From contig CAJTMX010000023.1 in NCBI GenBank assembly GCA_910577235.1, positions 1 to 64,000 on the forward strand: a stretch of DNA of 64,000 nt, read 5' to 3'. Positions 43,466 to 51,901 of this stretch are shown piece after piece. The translations under genes and the position numbers were made by a program. The notes beneath the pieces were generated by a model. That model was not told where the DNA came from. It did no database searches and saw nothing but the letters and a program-made list of their open reading frames with translations. The stretch comes from an uncultured Acetatifactor sp. (lineage in GTDB: Bacteria; Bacillota; Clostridia; Lachnospirales; Lachnospiraceae). Each line of letters begins with the position of its first letter. Position 1 is the first letter of the stretch.

Positions 43466-43942
43466 ATGGGAGAGGTTATTTTCTGGCTGGTCCTGCTGAT
43501 CGTCTGTATCGGTGTGGAAGTGGCGACCATGGGCCTGACGACTATCTGGTTTGCGGGCGGCGCGCTGGTAGCCATATTCCTGGCAGTGATAGGGGCGCCG
43601 ATCTGGTTGCAGGCAACGGTCTTTATCGTGGTGTCTCTGGTACTGCTTTTCTTTACCAGGCCCGTTGCCGTAAAATATTTCAACAAGGACCGGGTGAAGA
43701 CCAATGTGGAGAGCATGGTGGGGCGTCAGGCCATCGTGGTCAGTGAGATCGATAACCTGCAGGGCATTGGGCAGGTGACGGTGGGCGGCCAGGAATGGAG
43801 CGCCAGGAGCGCGGAGGAAAATGTAAAAATTGCCGTGGGGGCGGTTGTCATGGTGGTGGCTATCAACGGAGTGAAGTTGATCGTCCGGGATATATCCAGT
43901 GAACAGCTGCTGCATAAAACCTCACAGGCTGATGCCAAATAG
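43466..43942 (+). CDS. NfeD family membrane protein
   Basis: A 158-residue protein with an N-terminal membrane domain of about three helices (IFWLVLLIVCIGVEVATMG, TTIWFAGGALVAIFL and ATVFIVVSLVLLFF). A C-terminal OB-fold follows (VGRQAIVVSEIDNLQGIGQV to VIVRD-like LIVRDISS). NfeD proteins accompany SPFH (stomatin/flotillin) proteins and are thought to help set up membrane microdomains or protein quality control. The SPFH gene starts 18 bp downstream. The ATG at 43466 has AAAGGAGG six bases upstream. Confidence 0.88.
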   Translation: MGEVIFWLVLLIVCIGVEVATMGLTTIWFAGGALVAIFLAVIGAPIWLQATVFIVVSLVLLFFTRPVAVKYFNKDRVKTNVESMVGRQAIVVSEIDNLQGIGQVTVGGQEWSARSAEENVKIAVGAVVMVVAINGVKLIVRDISSEQLLHKTSQADAK

Positions 43943-43959
43943 GCAGAAGGAGGAAGGAA

Positions 43960-44901
43960 ATGGAAATTTTGGGTATTGTTTTAGTGGCACTGGTGATTTT
44001 GGTCTTATGCATTTTTGTATCCTGCATTAAGATCGTACCCCAGGCACAGGCTTTTGTCATGGAGCGTCTGGGCGCTTATCAGGGGACATGGTCGGTAGGC
44101 TTTCATGTTAAGATGCCTTTTCTGGACCGTGTTGCCAGGAGAGTGAATCTGAAGGAGCAGGTGGCTGATTTCCCGCCCCAGCCCGTGATCACCAAGGACA
44201 ATGTAACCATGAGGATCGATACCGTGGTATTCTATCAGATCACTGATCCCAAGCTGTTTACCTATGGCGTGGAGAATCCGATGATGGCTATTGAGAATCT
44301 GACGGCTACCACACTGCGTAATATCATCGGCGATCTGGAGTTGGATCAGACGCTGACCAGCCGCGAGACTATCAACACCAAGATGCGCGCGGCGCTGGAT
44401 ATCGCTACCGACCCCTGGGGTATCAAGGTAAACCGTGTGGAGCTTAAAAATATCATTCCACCCGCTGAGATCCAGAATGCCATGGAGAAACAGATGAAGG
44501 CGGAGCGTGAGAGACGTGAGGCCGTTACCCGGGCTGAGGGTGAAAAGAAGGCTAACATTCTGGAGGCGGAAGGTGCCAAGGAGTCCGCTATTCTGCGGGC
44601 TGAGGCGGATAAGCAGTCCGCGATCCTGAGAGCGGAGGCTCAGAAGGAGAAGATGATCCGCGAGGCGGAAGGTGAGGCGGAGGCCATCTTGAAGGTGCAG
44701 CAGGCCAATGCGGAAGGTATCCGTCTGCTTAAAGAGGCGGGAGCTGATGAGGCTGTGCTGAAGATTAAGAGTCTGGAGGCGTTCGAGAGAGTGGCGGACG
44801 GTAAGGCGACGACGATTCTGCTGCCTGCTGAGCTGCAGGGGATCGCGAGTATGGCTACGGCTTTTAAGACGGCTAGTCAGGGGCCGGTTGAGGGAAAGTG
44901 A
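43960..44901 (+). CDS. SPFH domain (stomatin-like, QmcA-type) protein
   Basis: A 313-residue membrane protein. One N-terminal helix (IVLVALVILVLCIFVSC) anchors it. An SPFH domain (about residues 25-180) has PQAQAFVMERLGAYQGTW and MRIDTVVFYQITDPK. A long Glu/Ala/Lys coiled-coil (about 180-265; repeats such as SAILRAEADKQ) and a C-terminal stomatin-like tail follow. It would oligomerise on the membrane face together with NfeD. An AGGAGGAA site precedes the ATG. The operon ends at the terminator at 44933. Confidence 0.92.
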   Translation: MEILGIVLVALVILVLCIFVSCIKIVPQAQAFVMERLGAYQGTWSVGFHVKMPFLDRVARRVNLKEQVADFPPQPVITKDNVTMRIDTVVFYQITDPKLFTYGVENPMMAIENLTATTLRNIIGDLELDQTLTSRETINTKMRAALDIATDPWGIKVNRVELKNIIPPAEIQNAMEKQMKAERERREAVTRAEGEKKANILEAEGAKESAILRAEADKQSAILRAEAQKEKMIREAEGEAEAILKVQQANAEGIRLLKEAGADEAVLKIKSLEAFERVADGKATTILLPAELQGIASMATAFKTASQGPVEGK

Positions 44902-44932
44902 TTTCGGCTGGATTAGTTGATAGGGAGAGTTT

Positions 44933-44971
44933 GGGGAGCGGGCTGGATAGGGCTGGCTCCCCCCTTTTTTT
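44933..44971 (+). terminator. Terminator of the nfeD-SPFH operon
   Basis: GGGGAGC (44933-44939) pairs with GCTCCCC (44956-44962), then CC and seven T. Confidence 0.82.
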
Positions 44972-44987
44972 GGAGGCGGAGGGGGAC

Positions 44988-45222
44988 GGGCGGGGCCGGG
45001 GGCGTATGGGGGCTGCACGGCGCGGCTCGCTCGGGGGATTTTACTAAGGGAGCAGGGGGAGGTTGCGGCGTGGGCCGGGGCGGCGATAACGCGCATCCGT
45101 GCGCGGTATCGCCTAAAATGGCCATCCGTGGCCATTTTACCCTGGGGGACGGTCTGCTCCCTAAGTAAAATCAACCCTCGCTCACAGCGCCGTGCAGCCC
45201 CCATACGCCCCCGGCCCCGCCC
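44988..45222. repeat. Giant inverted repeat with two nested UCCG hairpins
   Basis: The outer 36 bases (44988-45023) are a perfect inverted copy of 45187-45222. The match resumes after a mismatched stretch, with GATTTTACT-(A/T)-AGGGAGCAG on the left (to 45055) and its complement on the right (from 45154). Inside are two further hairpins: GGCGATA..GCGCA-TCCG-TGCGC..TATCGCC (45082-45113) and TAAAATGGCCA-TCCG-TGGCCATTTTA (45114-45139). Both carry the same TCCG loop, which fits the UNCG type. The element follows a terminator and is very GC-rich. It could be a structured RNA or a multi-copy palindromic element; no protein is encoded. Confidence 0.85.
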
Positions 45223-45244
45223 TGTTTTCTGCTCGGTCGTTTTT

Positions 45245-45575
45245 GTCTCTCCTCGTTCTGGTGTTTGTTGGATTGAACTCGTTTTGTATATTCTGTTTTC
45301 TGTTGGCTGGCGCTTGTCATGGTTGTCTTGTTTCCTGCCCAATTGTTTATGTCTCGGCTCGCCTTGATTGTCGGATTGAATCGTTCCTGTCTCTCCTGGT
45401 TCTGATGCTTGTCAGATTGAACTCCTCTTGTATGCTCTGTATCCTGTTGACTGGCGCTCGCTTTGTTCGCCTTGTTTCCTGCCCAATTGTTCATGTCTCG
45501 GCTCGCCCTGATTGTCGGATTGATCCCGTCTCGTATGTTCTGTTTTCTGTCCGCTGGTGTTTGGCTCGTCTGTTT
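45245..45575. repeat. 144-bp tandem repeats, A-poor on the plus strand
   Basis: The unit starting at 45245 (GTCTCTCCTCGTTCTG) recurs at 45389 (GTCTCTCCTGGTTCTG), and other markers recur at the same 144-bp step, for example GCCCAATTGTT at 45337 and 45481. A third, shortened copy follows; its GTATGTTCTG at 45533 lies 103 bp after the second, as if 41 bp were lost between two GTC(A/G)GATTGA words. Minus-strand frames repeat in step, but they lack start sites and run into argF, so I treat the block as non-coding. With the inverted repeat and the argF promoter it fills 44902-45829. Confidence 0.8.
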
Positions 45576-45750
45576 TGCTGCTTGCCCTTTTGCCCTGTCT
45601 GGCTGTTTGAATGTCTGATTGTCCTTGTTTCGCCTTGTACTGTAGCCGCTGAGTTGAGTTGTCCTTCTTAGTGGTAAATGTTTTAAAGGATGTCGCTAAA
45701 ATAAACTGGCGGTAGGCGTACCGGTAGTTGTCGATTGTGGGACAGAACTC

Positions 45751-45779
45751 TTGAAAAAGTGCTGGAAATGCAGTATAGT
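45751..45779 (+). promoter_or_regulatory. Sigma-A promoter of argF
   Basis: TTGAAA (45751-45756), 17 bp, TATAGT (45774-45779), about 50 bp upstream of the argF start. No clear ARG box is seen. Confidence 0.68.
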
Positions 45780-45829
45780 AGTTCATATCTAAAAGAAAAC
45801 ATGGCATGGATATGCGGAAAGAGGATGAG

Positions 45830-46840
45830 ATGGATTTGCAGGGACGGGATTTTTTGAAACTGTTGGATTTTAGCGGGGAGGAGATCATGTATCTGCTGGA
45901 TCTGGCGGCGGAGCTTAAGGAGAAAAAAAAGAAGGGGATACCTGTGGATACGCTGCGGGGTAAGAATGTGGCGCTGATCTTTGAGAAGACCAGCACCAGG
46001 ACCCGGTGCGCTTTTGAGGTGGCCGCTCATGACCTGGGGATGGGGAGTACTTATCTGGACCCCAGCAGCTCCCAGATCGGTAAGAAGGAGAGTATCGCGG
46101 ATACGGCCAAGGTGCTGGCCGGGATGTTTGAAGGAATTGAATACCGGGGGTATGGGCAGGATATTGTGGAGGAACTTGCCAAGTATTCCAAGGTTCCGGT
46201 GTGGAACGGTCTGACCAATGAGTTTCATCCTACACAGATGCTGGCGGATGCTTTGACTATACGGGAGCATTTCGGATATCTGAAGGGGATAAAGCTTACT
46301 TATATGGGGGATGCCCGGTACAATACAGGTAATTCGCTGATGGTTCTGTGCGCCAAGCTGGGGATGCATTTTACGGCATGCACCAGCGCCAAGTATTTTC
46401 CAGACGGGGAGCTGGTGAAACTGTGTGGGGAGTTGGCGGCGTTAAGCGGCGGCAGTATTACTCTCACCGAGGATGTGGAGGTCGGAACCAAGGGCGCGGA
46501 TGTGATCAGCACCGATGTGTGGGTGTCCATGGGCGAGCCGGATGAGATCTGGGCGGAGCGTATCGCAGATCTGAAGGAGTATCAGGTGAATAAAAGGGTT
46601 ATGGACAATGCGGGTCCCCAGGCCGTTTTCATGCACTGTCTTCCTGCGTTCCACGATCTGAAGACCAAGATCGGCGCAGAGGTGGGGAAGAAGTTCGGTA
46701 TCACAGAGATGGAGGTTACGGACGAGGTGTTTTCCTCCGGTCAGTCTCTGGTGTTTGAGGAGGCCGAGAACCGTATGCATACCATCAAGGCGGTGATGGC
46801 GGCCACGTTGGGCTGGGACCACGGGACAAGCGGTAGATGA
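45830..46840 (+). CDS. argF: Ornithine carbamoyltransferase
   Basis: A 336-residue enzyme that makes citrulline from ornithine and carbamoyl phosphate. KTSTRTRCAFEVAAHDLG is the carbamoyl-phosphate loop, NGLTNEFHPTQMLAD the middle block, and MHCLPAFHD has the catalytic cysteine. It could serve arginine synthesis or, in reverse, catabolism; the lone position does not decide, since no arcA or arcC is near. The start at 45830 has an AAAGAGGATG site; the ATG at 45806 is less well placed. Its last four bases overlap birA. Confidence 0.95.
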   Translation: MDLQGRDFLKLLDFSGEEIMYLLDLAAELKEKKKKGIPVDTLRGKNVALIFEKTSTRTRCAFEVAAHDLGMGSTYLDPSSSQIGKKESIADTAKVLAGMFEGIEYRGYGQDIVEELAKYSKVPVWNGLTNEFHPTQMLADALTIREHFGYLKGIKLTYMGDARYNTGNSLMVLCAKLGMHFTACTSAKYFPDGELVKLCGELAALSGGSITLTEDVEVGTKGADVISTDVWVSMGEPDEIWAERIADLKEYQVNKRVMDNAGPQAVFMHCLPAFHDLKTKIGAEVGKKFGITEMEVTDEVFSSGQSLVFEEAENRMHTIKAVMAATLGWDHGTSGR

Positions 46841-47814
46841 AGGCGGAGATACTGGCTCTGTTGCGGGAGAGCGGAGATTTTATATCGGGGCAGGAGTTGT
46901 GCAGCCGTTTCGGCGTGACCCGGGCCGCTGTGTGGAAGGCTATAGGGCAATTGAAAAAAGAGGGGTATGAGATCGAGGCGGTGCAGAATCGGGGCTATAA
47001 GCTGGCGGCAGCGGAGGTCTATGGGGAAAATGAGCTGCGCAGCCGTATTCATACCCTATGGGCAGGGTCGGAGCTGCATTTTCACCGGATAACCGGTTCT
47101 ACCAATCTGTTGGCGAAACAGGCGGGGGAGGAGGGCGCGCCCCACGGCTCGCTGTTTGTGGCGGATGAGCAGACCGCCGGACGGGGCAGACGGGGCAGGA
47201 GTTGGCAGTCGCCTCCGGGAGCCAATATCTATTTTACTATATTGCTGCGCCCTGAGCTTGCGCCGGATCAGGCGTCCATGCTGACATTGGTGATGGCTCA
47301 CAGCGTGGCGGACGCCATAGGGCGGTATACCGGTCTGGAGTCGGAGATCAAATGGCCCAATGATGTGCTGCTGGATGATAAAAAGATCTGCGGTATTTTG
47401 ACGGAGATGAGCCTGGAGCGGGAATTTATTCACTATGTGGTCTGCGGCGTGGGGATCAATGTGGCCGATCAGGACTTTCCGGAGGGTGTCAGGGAGCATG
47501 CCACCGCTGTGGAGTCTGTCTGGGGAAGGCGGGTTTCCAAGGGGGAGCTGTTACAGTATGTGATGGAGGCATTTGAGAGGGACTATGACGCCTTTGTAGC
47601 GGCGGGAGATCTGACACCGCTGCTGGAGAGTTATAACGGGCGGCTGGTGAATCTGGGCCGCAGGGTGCGGGTGCTGGACCCCAAAGGAGAATGGGAGGGC
47701 ACGGCCCTGGGCATCAATGCCCGGGGAGAACTGTTGGTGGAGGATGAGTCGGGCGCTGTGGCGGCTGTGTTCGCAGGAGAGGTGTCCGTTCGGGGGATTT
47801 ATGGATATGTGTAG
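46837..47814 (+). CDS. birA: Bifunctional biotin ligase/biotin repressor
   Basis: The 325-residue protein has an N-terminal winged helix (ALLRESGDFISGQELCSRFG and TRAAVWKAIGQLKKEGYEI), a biotin-protein ligase domain with STNLLAKQ, AGRGRRGRSWQSPPGANIY and IKWPNDVLLDDKKICGIL, and a C-terminal SH3-like domain. It attaches biotin to carboxylase subunits and can act as a biotin-dependent repressor. It overlaps argF by 4 bp, so it is translated from the same message. No operator for BirA is seen nearby. Confidence 0.95.
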   Translation: MKAEILALLRESGDFISGQELCSRFGVTRAAVWKAIGQLKKEGYEIEAVQNRGYKLAAAEVYGENELRSRIHTLWAGSELHFHRITGSTNLLAKQAGEEGAPHGSLFVADEQTAGRGRRGRSWQSPPGANIYFTILLRPELAPDQASMLTLVMAHSVADAIGRYTGLESEIKWPNDVLLDDKKICGILTEMSLEREFIHYVVCGVGINVADQDFPEGVREHATAVESVWGRRVSKGELLQYVMEAFERDYDAFVAAGDLTPLLESYNGRLVNLGRRVRVLDPKGEWEGTALGINARGELLVEDESGAVAAVFAGEVSVRGIYGYV

Positions 47815-47854
47815 GAAATGAAGGGCGGACAAGGTGCGTCCGATATGGATTTTT

Positions 47855-47934
47855 TGAGGGAAGAGTGCCGCGAATAGGGACGCGTCGAATTTGATGAGGG
47901 CAAAATGCCGCGAACAGGGATGCATCGGATTGTT
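47855..47934 (+). repeat. Two 40-bp direct repeats between birA and the DUF6145 gene
   Basis: Units at 47855-47894 and 47895-47934 share the words TGAGGG, TGCCGCGAA, AGGGA and ATCG/GTCG at the same positions, with about ten differences. A degenerate earlier copy may exist at 47820-47850. They overlap the unsupported N-terminal extension of the next frame. Confidence 0.6.
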
Positions 47935-48021
47935 GCAGACAGGGTTATAGCGGATTTGAGGGCAGCAGGTACACCGGAGCTGTTGAATATGGTAATGAGG
48001 GATATGCGGGGAAAGAGTGGG

Positions 48022-48366
48022 ATGGAACAGGAGAGAGTGGTGCTCTGCGGCGCCAATGCCTATGAGCAAAAATATTATTTTAATCAGACATTTAAGGGGA
48101 TACCTCAGTCTATCCAGGAGGAGTTGCACATTATATGCGTGCTGTTCACCGAGGAGGTAGGAGGGGTGTTTACGATAGTCTTTGAGCCGGACGGCTCCGT
48201 GTCTCTGGAGACCGATGCGGAGGAGGACGATATCTATTACGATGAGATCGGCAGCGGACTGCTGGTGTCGGAAATCCGCAGAAAACGGCAGGAACTGCTG
48301 GAATCTTTGAGTCTGTATTACAGGGTATTTGTGCTGAAGGAACCCTTGTGTGAGGAGAACCTTTGA
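48022..48366 (+). CDS. DUF6145 family protein
   Basis: A 114-residue protein beginning MEQERVVLCGANAYEQKYYF and continuing with IQEELHIICVLFTEEVGGVF and YYDEIGSGLLVSEI. This matches the small DUF6145 family of Clostridia, often next to birA or tRNA-modification genes. The frame reaches back to 47905, but that part includes the direct repeats and lacks family sequence, so the ATG at 48022 is preferred. A GTGGG stretch is the only ribosome site near it. The function is unknown. Confidence 0.7.
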   Translation: MEQERVVLCGANAYEQKYYFNQTFKGIPQSIQEELHIICVLFTEEVGGVFTIVFEPDGSVSLETDAEEDDIYYDEIGSGLLVSEIRRKRQELLESLSLYYRVFVLKEPLCEENL

Positions 48367-48445
48367 CCGTTTAGGGCGGAGGCCGTTCGGCAGAGGAGTT
48401 CCGGCCCGACAGAGGGTGGTGTGGGGAGTAACAGGGAGGGCAGAT

Positions 48446-49219
48446 ATGATCTTAGTTGTGGATGTGGGCAATACCAATATAACCTGCGGAGTGTACGAAG
48501 ACCGGGAGATGAAAGCCACTTTCCGGTTGACCACCAAGACCCCCAGGACTTCGGACGAATACGGGGTGATGCTGTGCCAGCTATTGGCGGCCAGAGACGT
48601 CAAACCCCAGGCCGTCGAGGGTGCGGTGGTGGCCAGCGTGGTGCCGGACGTAATGCACTCTCTGATGGGAGGGATCACCCGCTATGTGACTGCCCAGGTG
48701 CTGACCGTAGGTCCGGGGACCAGGACGGGAATCAAAATCACCACGGAGGACCCCAGAACCATCGGCGCGGACAGGATCGTGGACGCGGTGGCGGCCTATG
48801 AGAAGTACGGCGGTCCTGCTCTGGTTATAGATTTTAATACGGCTACCACGTACGACTATGTGACCGAACAGGGACATTTTGCCGCCGGGATCACCGCTCC
48901 CGGTATCCGCATCAGCTCTGAGGCTCTGTGGAAGGAGACGGCGAAACTGCCCAATATCGAGATCAAAAAGCCCAAGACTATTCTGGCCCAGGAAACTATC
49001 AGCAGTATGCAGGCGGGGCTGGTGTACGGGCAGATCGGCCAGACGGAATATATTATAGGCAAGGTGAAGGAGGAGACCGGCATTCCGGATATGAAGGTAA
49101 TCGCAACCGGGGGGCTGGGAAGGCTGATCGCTGAGGAGACGGACGCCATAGATTTCTACGACCCCTATCTGACGCTGGACGGCTTGCGGATAATATATGA
49201 CAAAAACAGAAACAGATAA
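48446..49219 (+). CDS. coaX: Type III pantothenate kinase
   Basis: The 257-residue ASKHA-fold kinase phosphorylates pantothenate, the first step to coenzyme A. LVVDVGNTNITCGVYED is the phosphate loop, DRIVDAVAAYEKYG and VIDFNTATTYDYV carry the catalytic aspartates, and ATGGLGRLIAEET is the late nucleotide block. The ATG at 48446 follows a GGGAGGGC site. dusB starts 17 bp downstream on the same strand. Confidence 0.94.
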   Translation: MILVVDVGNTNITCGVYEDREMKATFRLTTKTPRTSDEYGVMLCQLLAARDVKPQAVEGAVVASVVPDVMHSLMGGITRYVTAQVLTVGPGTRTGIKITTEDPRTIGADRIVDAVAAYEKYGGPALVIDFNTATTYDYVTEQGHFAAGITAPGIRISSEALWKETAKLPNIEIKKPKTILAQETISSMQAGLVYGQIGQTEYIIGKVKEETGIPDMKVIATGGLGRLIAEETDAIDFYDPYLTLDGLRIIYDKNRNR

Positions 49220-49236
49220 ATGAGGTTTGGTATAAA

Positions 49237-50220
49237 ATGAGCACGTTACGAATAGGGAATGTGACTTTGAAGAACAATGTAATACTGGCTCCCATGGCAG
49301 GCGTTACCGACCTGCCATTTCGCATATTGTGCAGGGAACAGGGAGCGGGGATGGTCTGTATGGAGATGGTCAGTGCCAAGGCTATCTATTACGGGAACAA
49401 AAATACGGAGCAGCTGCTGGAGATCCATCCGCAGGAAATGCCTGCGTCCTTGCAGCTTTTCGGCTCTGCCCCGGATATCATCGGCGAGATGGCAAAGCGG
49501 ATCGAGGAGCGGCCCTTTGCCGTTTTAGACCTGAATATGGGCTGTCCTGTCCCCAAGATTGTGAACAACGGCGAGGGCTCGGCGCTGATGAAAGACCCCA
49601 AGCTGGTGGAGGAGATTCTGACCAGACTGGTGAAAGCGGTTAAAAAGCCGGTGACGGTCAAGATACGAAAGGGTTTTGACGAAGAGCATGTAAACGCGGT
49701 GGAGATCGCCCGGATCGCGGAGGGATGCGGCGTGGCGGCAGTGGCGGTACACGGGCGCACCAGAGCCCAATATTACAGCGGCAAGGCGGACTGGGATATC
49801 ATCGCGGCGGTAAAGGACGCCGTCAAGATTCCGGTGATCGGCAACGGGGATGTGACAAGCGCCCGGTCGGCGGAGGCGATGCTGCGGTACACCGGCTGCG
49901 ACGGGGTGATGATCGGCAGGGCTGCCCAGGGCAATCCCTGGATATTCCGGGAGGTGACGGAGTATCTGGAGACAGGCGCTGCCGTGCCCAGGCCAAAGCC
50001 GGAGGAGGTCAAGGAGCTGGTGGAGCGGCATGCGGCGCTACAGCTAAAGTACAAGGGCGAATACACGGCGGTGCGGGAGATGCGCAAGCACCTGGCCTGG
50101 TATACCGCGGGCTATCCCCACTCCGCGCGTTTCCGGCAGACCATCAATACCATGGAGACTATGGAGGAGCTGCTAACGGGGGTGGAAGAGATCTTCGGGG
50201 ATGCATATTTTCACGGATAA
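49237..50220 (+). CDS. dusB: tRNA-dihydrouridine synthase
   Basis: The 327-residue flavoprotein reduces uridine in tRNA D-loops. APMAGVTDLPFRILCREQG is the N-terminal signature, LDLNMGCPVPKIVNNGEGS has the catalytic cysteine, and VAVHGRTRAQYYSGKADWD and GCDGVMIGRAAQGNPW bind FMN and RNA. Its length and motifs fit the DusB group. A GAGG site lies upstream of the ATG. It appears to belong with coaX and the next gene. Confidence 0.94.
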   Translation: MSTLRIGNVTLKNNVILAPMAGVTDLPFRILCREQGAGMVCMEMVSAKAIYYGNKNTEQLLEIHPQEMPASLQLFGSAPDIIGEMAKRIEERPFAVLDLNMGCPVPKIVNNGEGSALMKDPKLVEEILTRLVKAVKKPVTVKIRKGFDEEHVNAVEIARIAEGCGVAAVAVHGRTRAQYYSGKADWDIIAAVKDAVKIPVIGNGDVTSARSAEAMLRYTGCDGVMIGRAAQGNPWIFREVTEYLETGAAVPRPKPEEVKELVERHAALQLKYKGEYTAVREMRKHLAWYTAGYPHSARFRQTINTMETMEELLTGVEEIFGDAYFHG

Positions 50221-50264
50221 CCACATAGATTAGTCATTGAAAAATCCCGGACGGGTGTGAAAAA

Positions 50265-51050
50265 GTGGAACATGTAGTATATCTGGCGGTTAAAAAGGCG
50301 AGTAAGGGAAAACGGGAGCCGGTGGCTATGGAGTGTGTACGGTTGGATCAGACCACTGTGAGCCGTGTGACGCTGCTGGAGCCTTATCTGGAGGCATGGC
50401 GGCACCCTTCCCATGTGTGCGGCGTGATATGGGACAAGATCAAGGAGCGCTGCGGCGAGAATGCGGGTCTGCGGGAGCAGCACAGGCAATTTCCGGACTA
50501 TCAGGTTTGGGACAGGAGCTTTCAGGGCTATCTGCAAAGGCGCGAACTGACCGGGGAATGGATGCGTGTGTGGCGGGTCCCCATGTTTGAGCAGTATGGC
50601 GGCCAAGAGCAGTTGAAGACGATGATGAACCATGTGGAGGGCTGGCGGGAGCTGTCCCAGGTGCTGGTGTTGGGCTATGCCCCGGATATGGAGGAGTGGC
50701 TGCCCCGGCTGGTGCGGCGGGTCAGAGGGATTGATTTTTATATGGATTATGAACCCAGGGACATGGACGAGACGCAGGAACGGATAGATGAGGAATATGG
50801 GCTTGTGACCCAGTGGCGCGTACTGCCGGGCGAGTCCTATCAAGGGCTGAGCCAGTACCTGCACGGCTATGGCGTTCCCTGCCTGGTGCTGGATTTTACC
50901 GACAGGACGAACATTCCGGTGACAGGGCTAAAGCCCGGCAGTATGTGGTGGGATATGGGGGCGAAGGAGGAGAAGAGGCATCTGCTGGAGGACCGGCCGC
51001 TGGGCGTACGGTATGTCTCTCTGCGGACTCTGTGGAGAGATTTGGTGTAA
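50265..51050 (+). CDS. Conserved protein of unknown function
   Basis: A 261-residue protein with a GTG start. It is rich in Trp and Arg and has no signal, membrane segment or motif I recognise. Notable stretches are LLEPYLEAWRHPSHVCGVIW, LVLGYAPDMEEWLPRLVRRV and MWWDMGAKEEKRHLLEDRP. The even codon pattern and the position 45 bp after dusB suggest a real, co-transcribed gene. The ribosome site is poor, so the start could be elsewhere. A function cannot be given. Confidence 0.65.
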   Translation: MEHVVYLAVKKASKGKREPVAMECVRLDQTTVSRVTLLEPYLEAWRHPSHVCGVIWDKIKERCGENAGLREQHRQFPDYQVWDRSFQGYLQRRELTGEWMRVWRVPMFEQYGGQEQLKTMMNHVEGWRELSQVLVLGYAPDMEEWLPRLVRRVRGIDFYMDYEPRDMDETQERIDEEYGLVTQWRVLPGESYQGLSQYLHGYGVPCLVLDFTDRTNIPVTGLKPGSMWWDMGAKEEKRHLLEDRPLGVRYVSLRTLWRDLV

Positions 51051-51282
51051 GAAGAACATCTGATTGCCCACAGCAAGGGTAGTTCCGAATGTCCGCGTGC
51101 ATTCTTTGATGTAGGGGCGCTATGTTTGGTCTATGCGGAGAAGAGTTTCCGGTATCGGTGAAAGTATATTTGCGGTAAACCGGGACTGTATTTTGGGCAG
51201 AATGCGGCCGGATGGTCTTTATAAACCGGAAAACGCGGAAAATCGGCCCGGAAACCGAGCAGGGCTTTATAGCAAGTGGTAC

Positions 51283-51311
51283 TTGACACCCTATGGAAAA
51301 TTAAGTATAAT
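51283..51311 (+). promoter_or_regulatory. Consensus sigma-A promoter of greA-lysS
   Basis: TTGACA (51283-51288), 17 bp, TATAAT (51306-51311), a full consensus match. The leader to greA is about 60 nt. Upstream, 51051-51282 shows nothing further. Confidence 0.9.
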
Positions 51312-51375
51312 CGGGGTGCTGTTTAGGAATATTGGGTGTTACTATAAATATATAAAGAAGGAAGGGTATTGTAAA

Positions 51376-51858
51376 ATGCAGGAAAAGAAAAACATTCTGA
51401 CCTATGAGGGTCTGAAAAAGTACGAGGAAGAGCTTCACGAGCTGAAAGTGGTCAAACGTCAGGAAGTGGCGCAGAAGATCAAGGAGGCCAGAGAGCAGGG
51501 GGATCTGTCCGAGAACGCCGAGTACGACGCTGCCAAGGACGAGCAGAGAGACATTGAGGCCCGTATCGAGGAGTTGGAGAAGATACTGAAAAACGCGGAG
51601 GTTGTGGTAGAGGAAGAGGTGGATCTGGATAAGATCAGCATCGGCTGCCGGGTTAAGCTGCTGGACATCGAATTCAGCGAGGAATTGGAGTACAAGATCG
51701 TGGGTTCCACAGAGGCCAACAGCCTGAAGGGAAAGATCTCCAACGAGAGTCCTGTGGGCAAGGCGCTGCTGGGCAAAAAGATCGGCGACACCGTGGAAGT
51801 GGAGACTCAGGCGGGGGTATATTCCTACAAGGTACTGGAAATCCAGCGGAGCAACTAA
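51376..51858 (+). CDS. greA: Transcription elongation factor GreA
   Basis: A 160-residue factor that helps RNA polymerase cut back and resume after stalling. The N-terminal coiled-coil has LTYEGLKKYEEELHELK and AREQGDLSENAEYDAAKDEQ, which holds the acidic tip. The C-terminal FKBP-like domain has VGSTEANSLKGKISNESPVG and ALLGKKIGDTVEV. The ATG at 51376 follows an AAGGAAGGG site. lysS begins 43 bp downstream and probably shares the promoter. Confidence 0.95.
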   Translation: MQEKKNILTYEGLKKYEEELHELKVVKRQEVAQKIKEAREQGDLSENAEYDAAKDEQRDIEARIEELEKILKNAEVVVEEEVDLDKISIGCRVKLLDIEFSEELEYKIVGSTEANSLKGKISNESPVGKALLGKKIGDTVEVETQAGVYSYKVLEIQRSN

Positions 51859-51901
51859 AGGACAGCGAAAGCATACGGAACTATAAAATAGGAGAAAAAA
51901 A

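Noticed and set aside
44005..45342. 445-codon minus-strand frame
   Set aside because: Antisense to the SPFH gene and through the giant hairpin; no start site or domain.
45245..45575. Possible CRISPR array
   Set aside because: The unit is 144 bp with no alternation of short repeats and unique spacers, and no cas gene is near.
45171..45996. Minus-strand frames encoding Gln/Asn-rich repeats
   Set aside because: They mirror the 144-bp tandem repeats, change frame between copies, run into argF, and lack ribosome binding sites.
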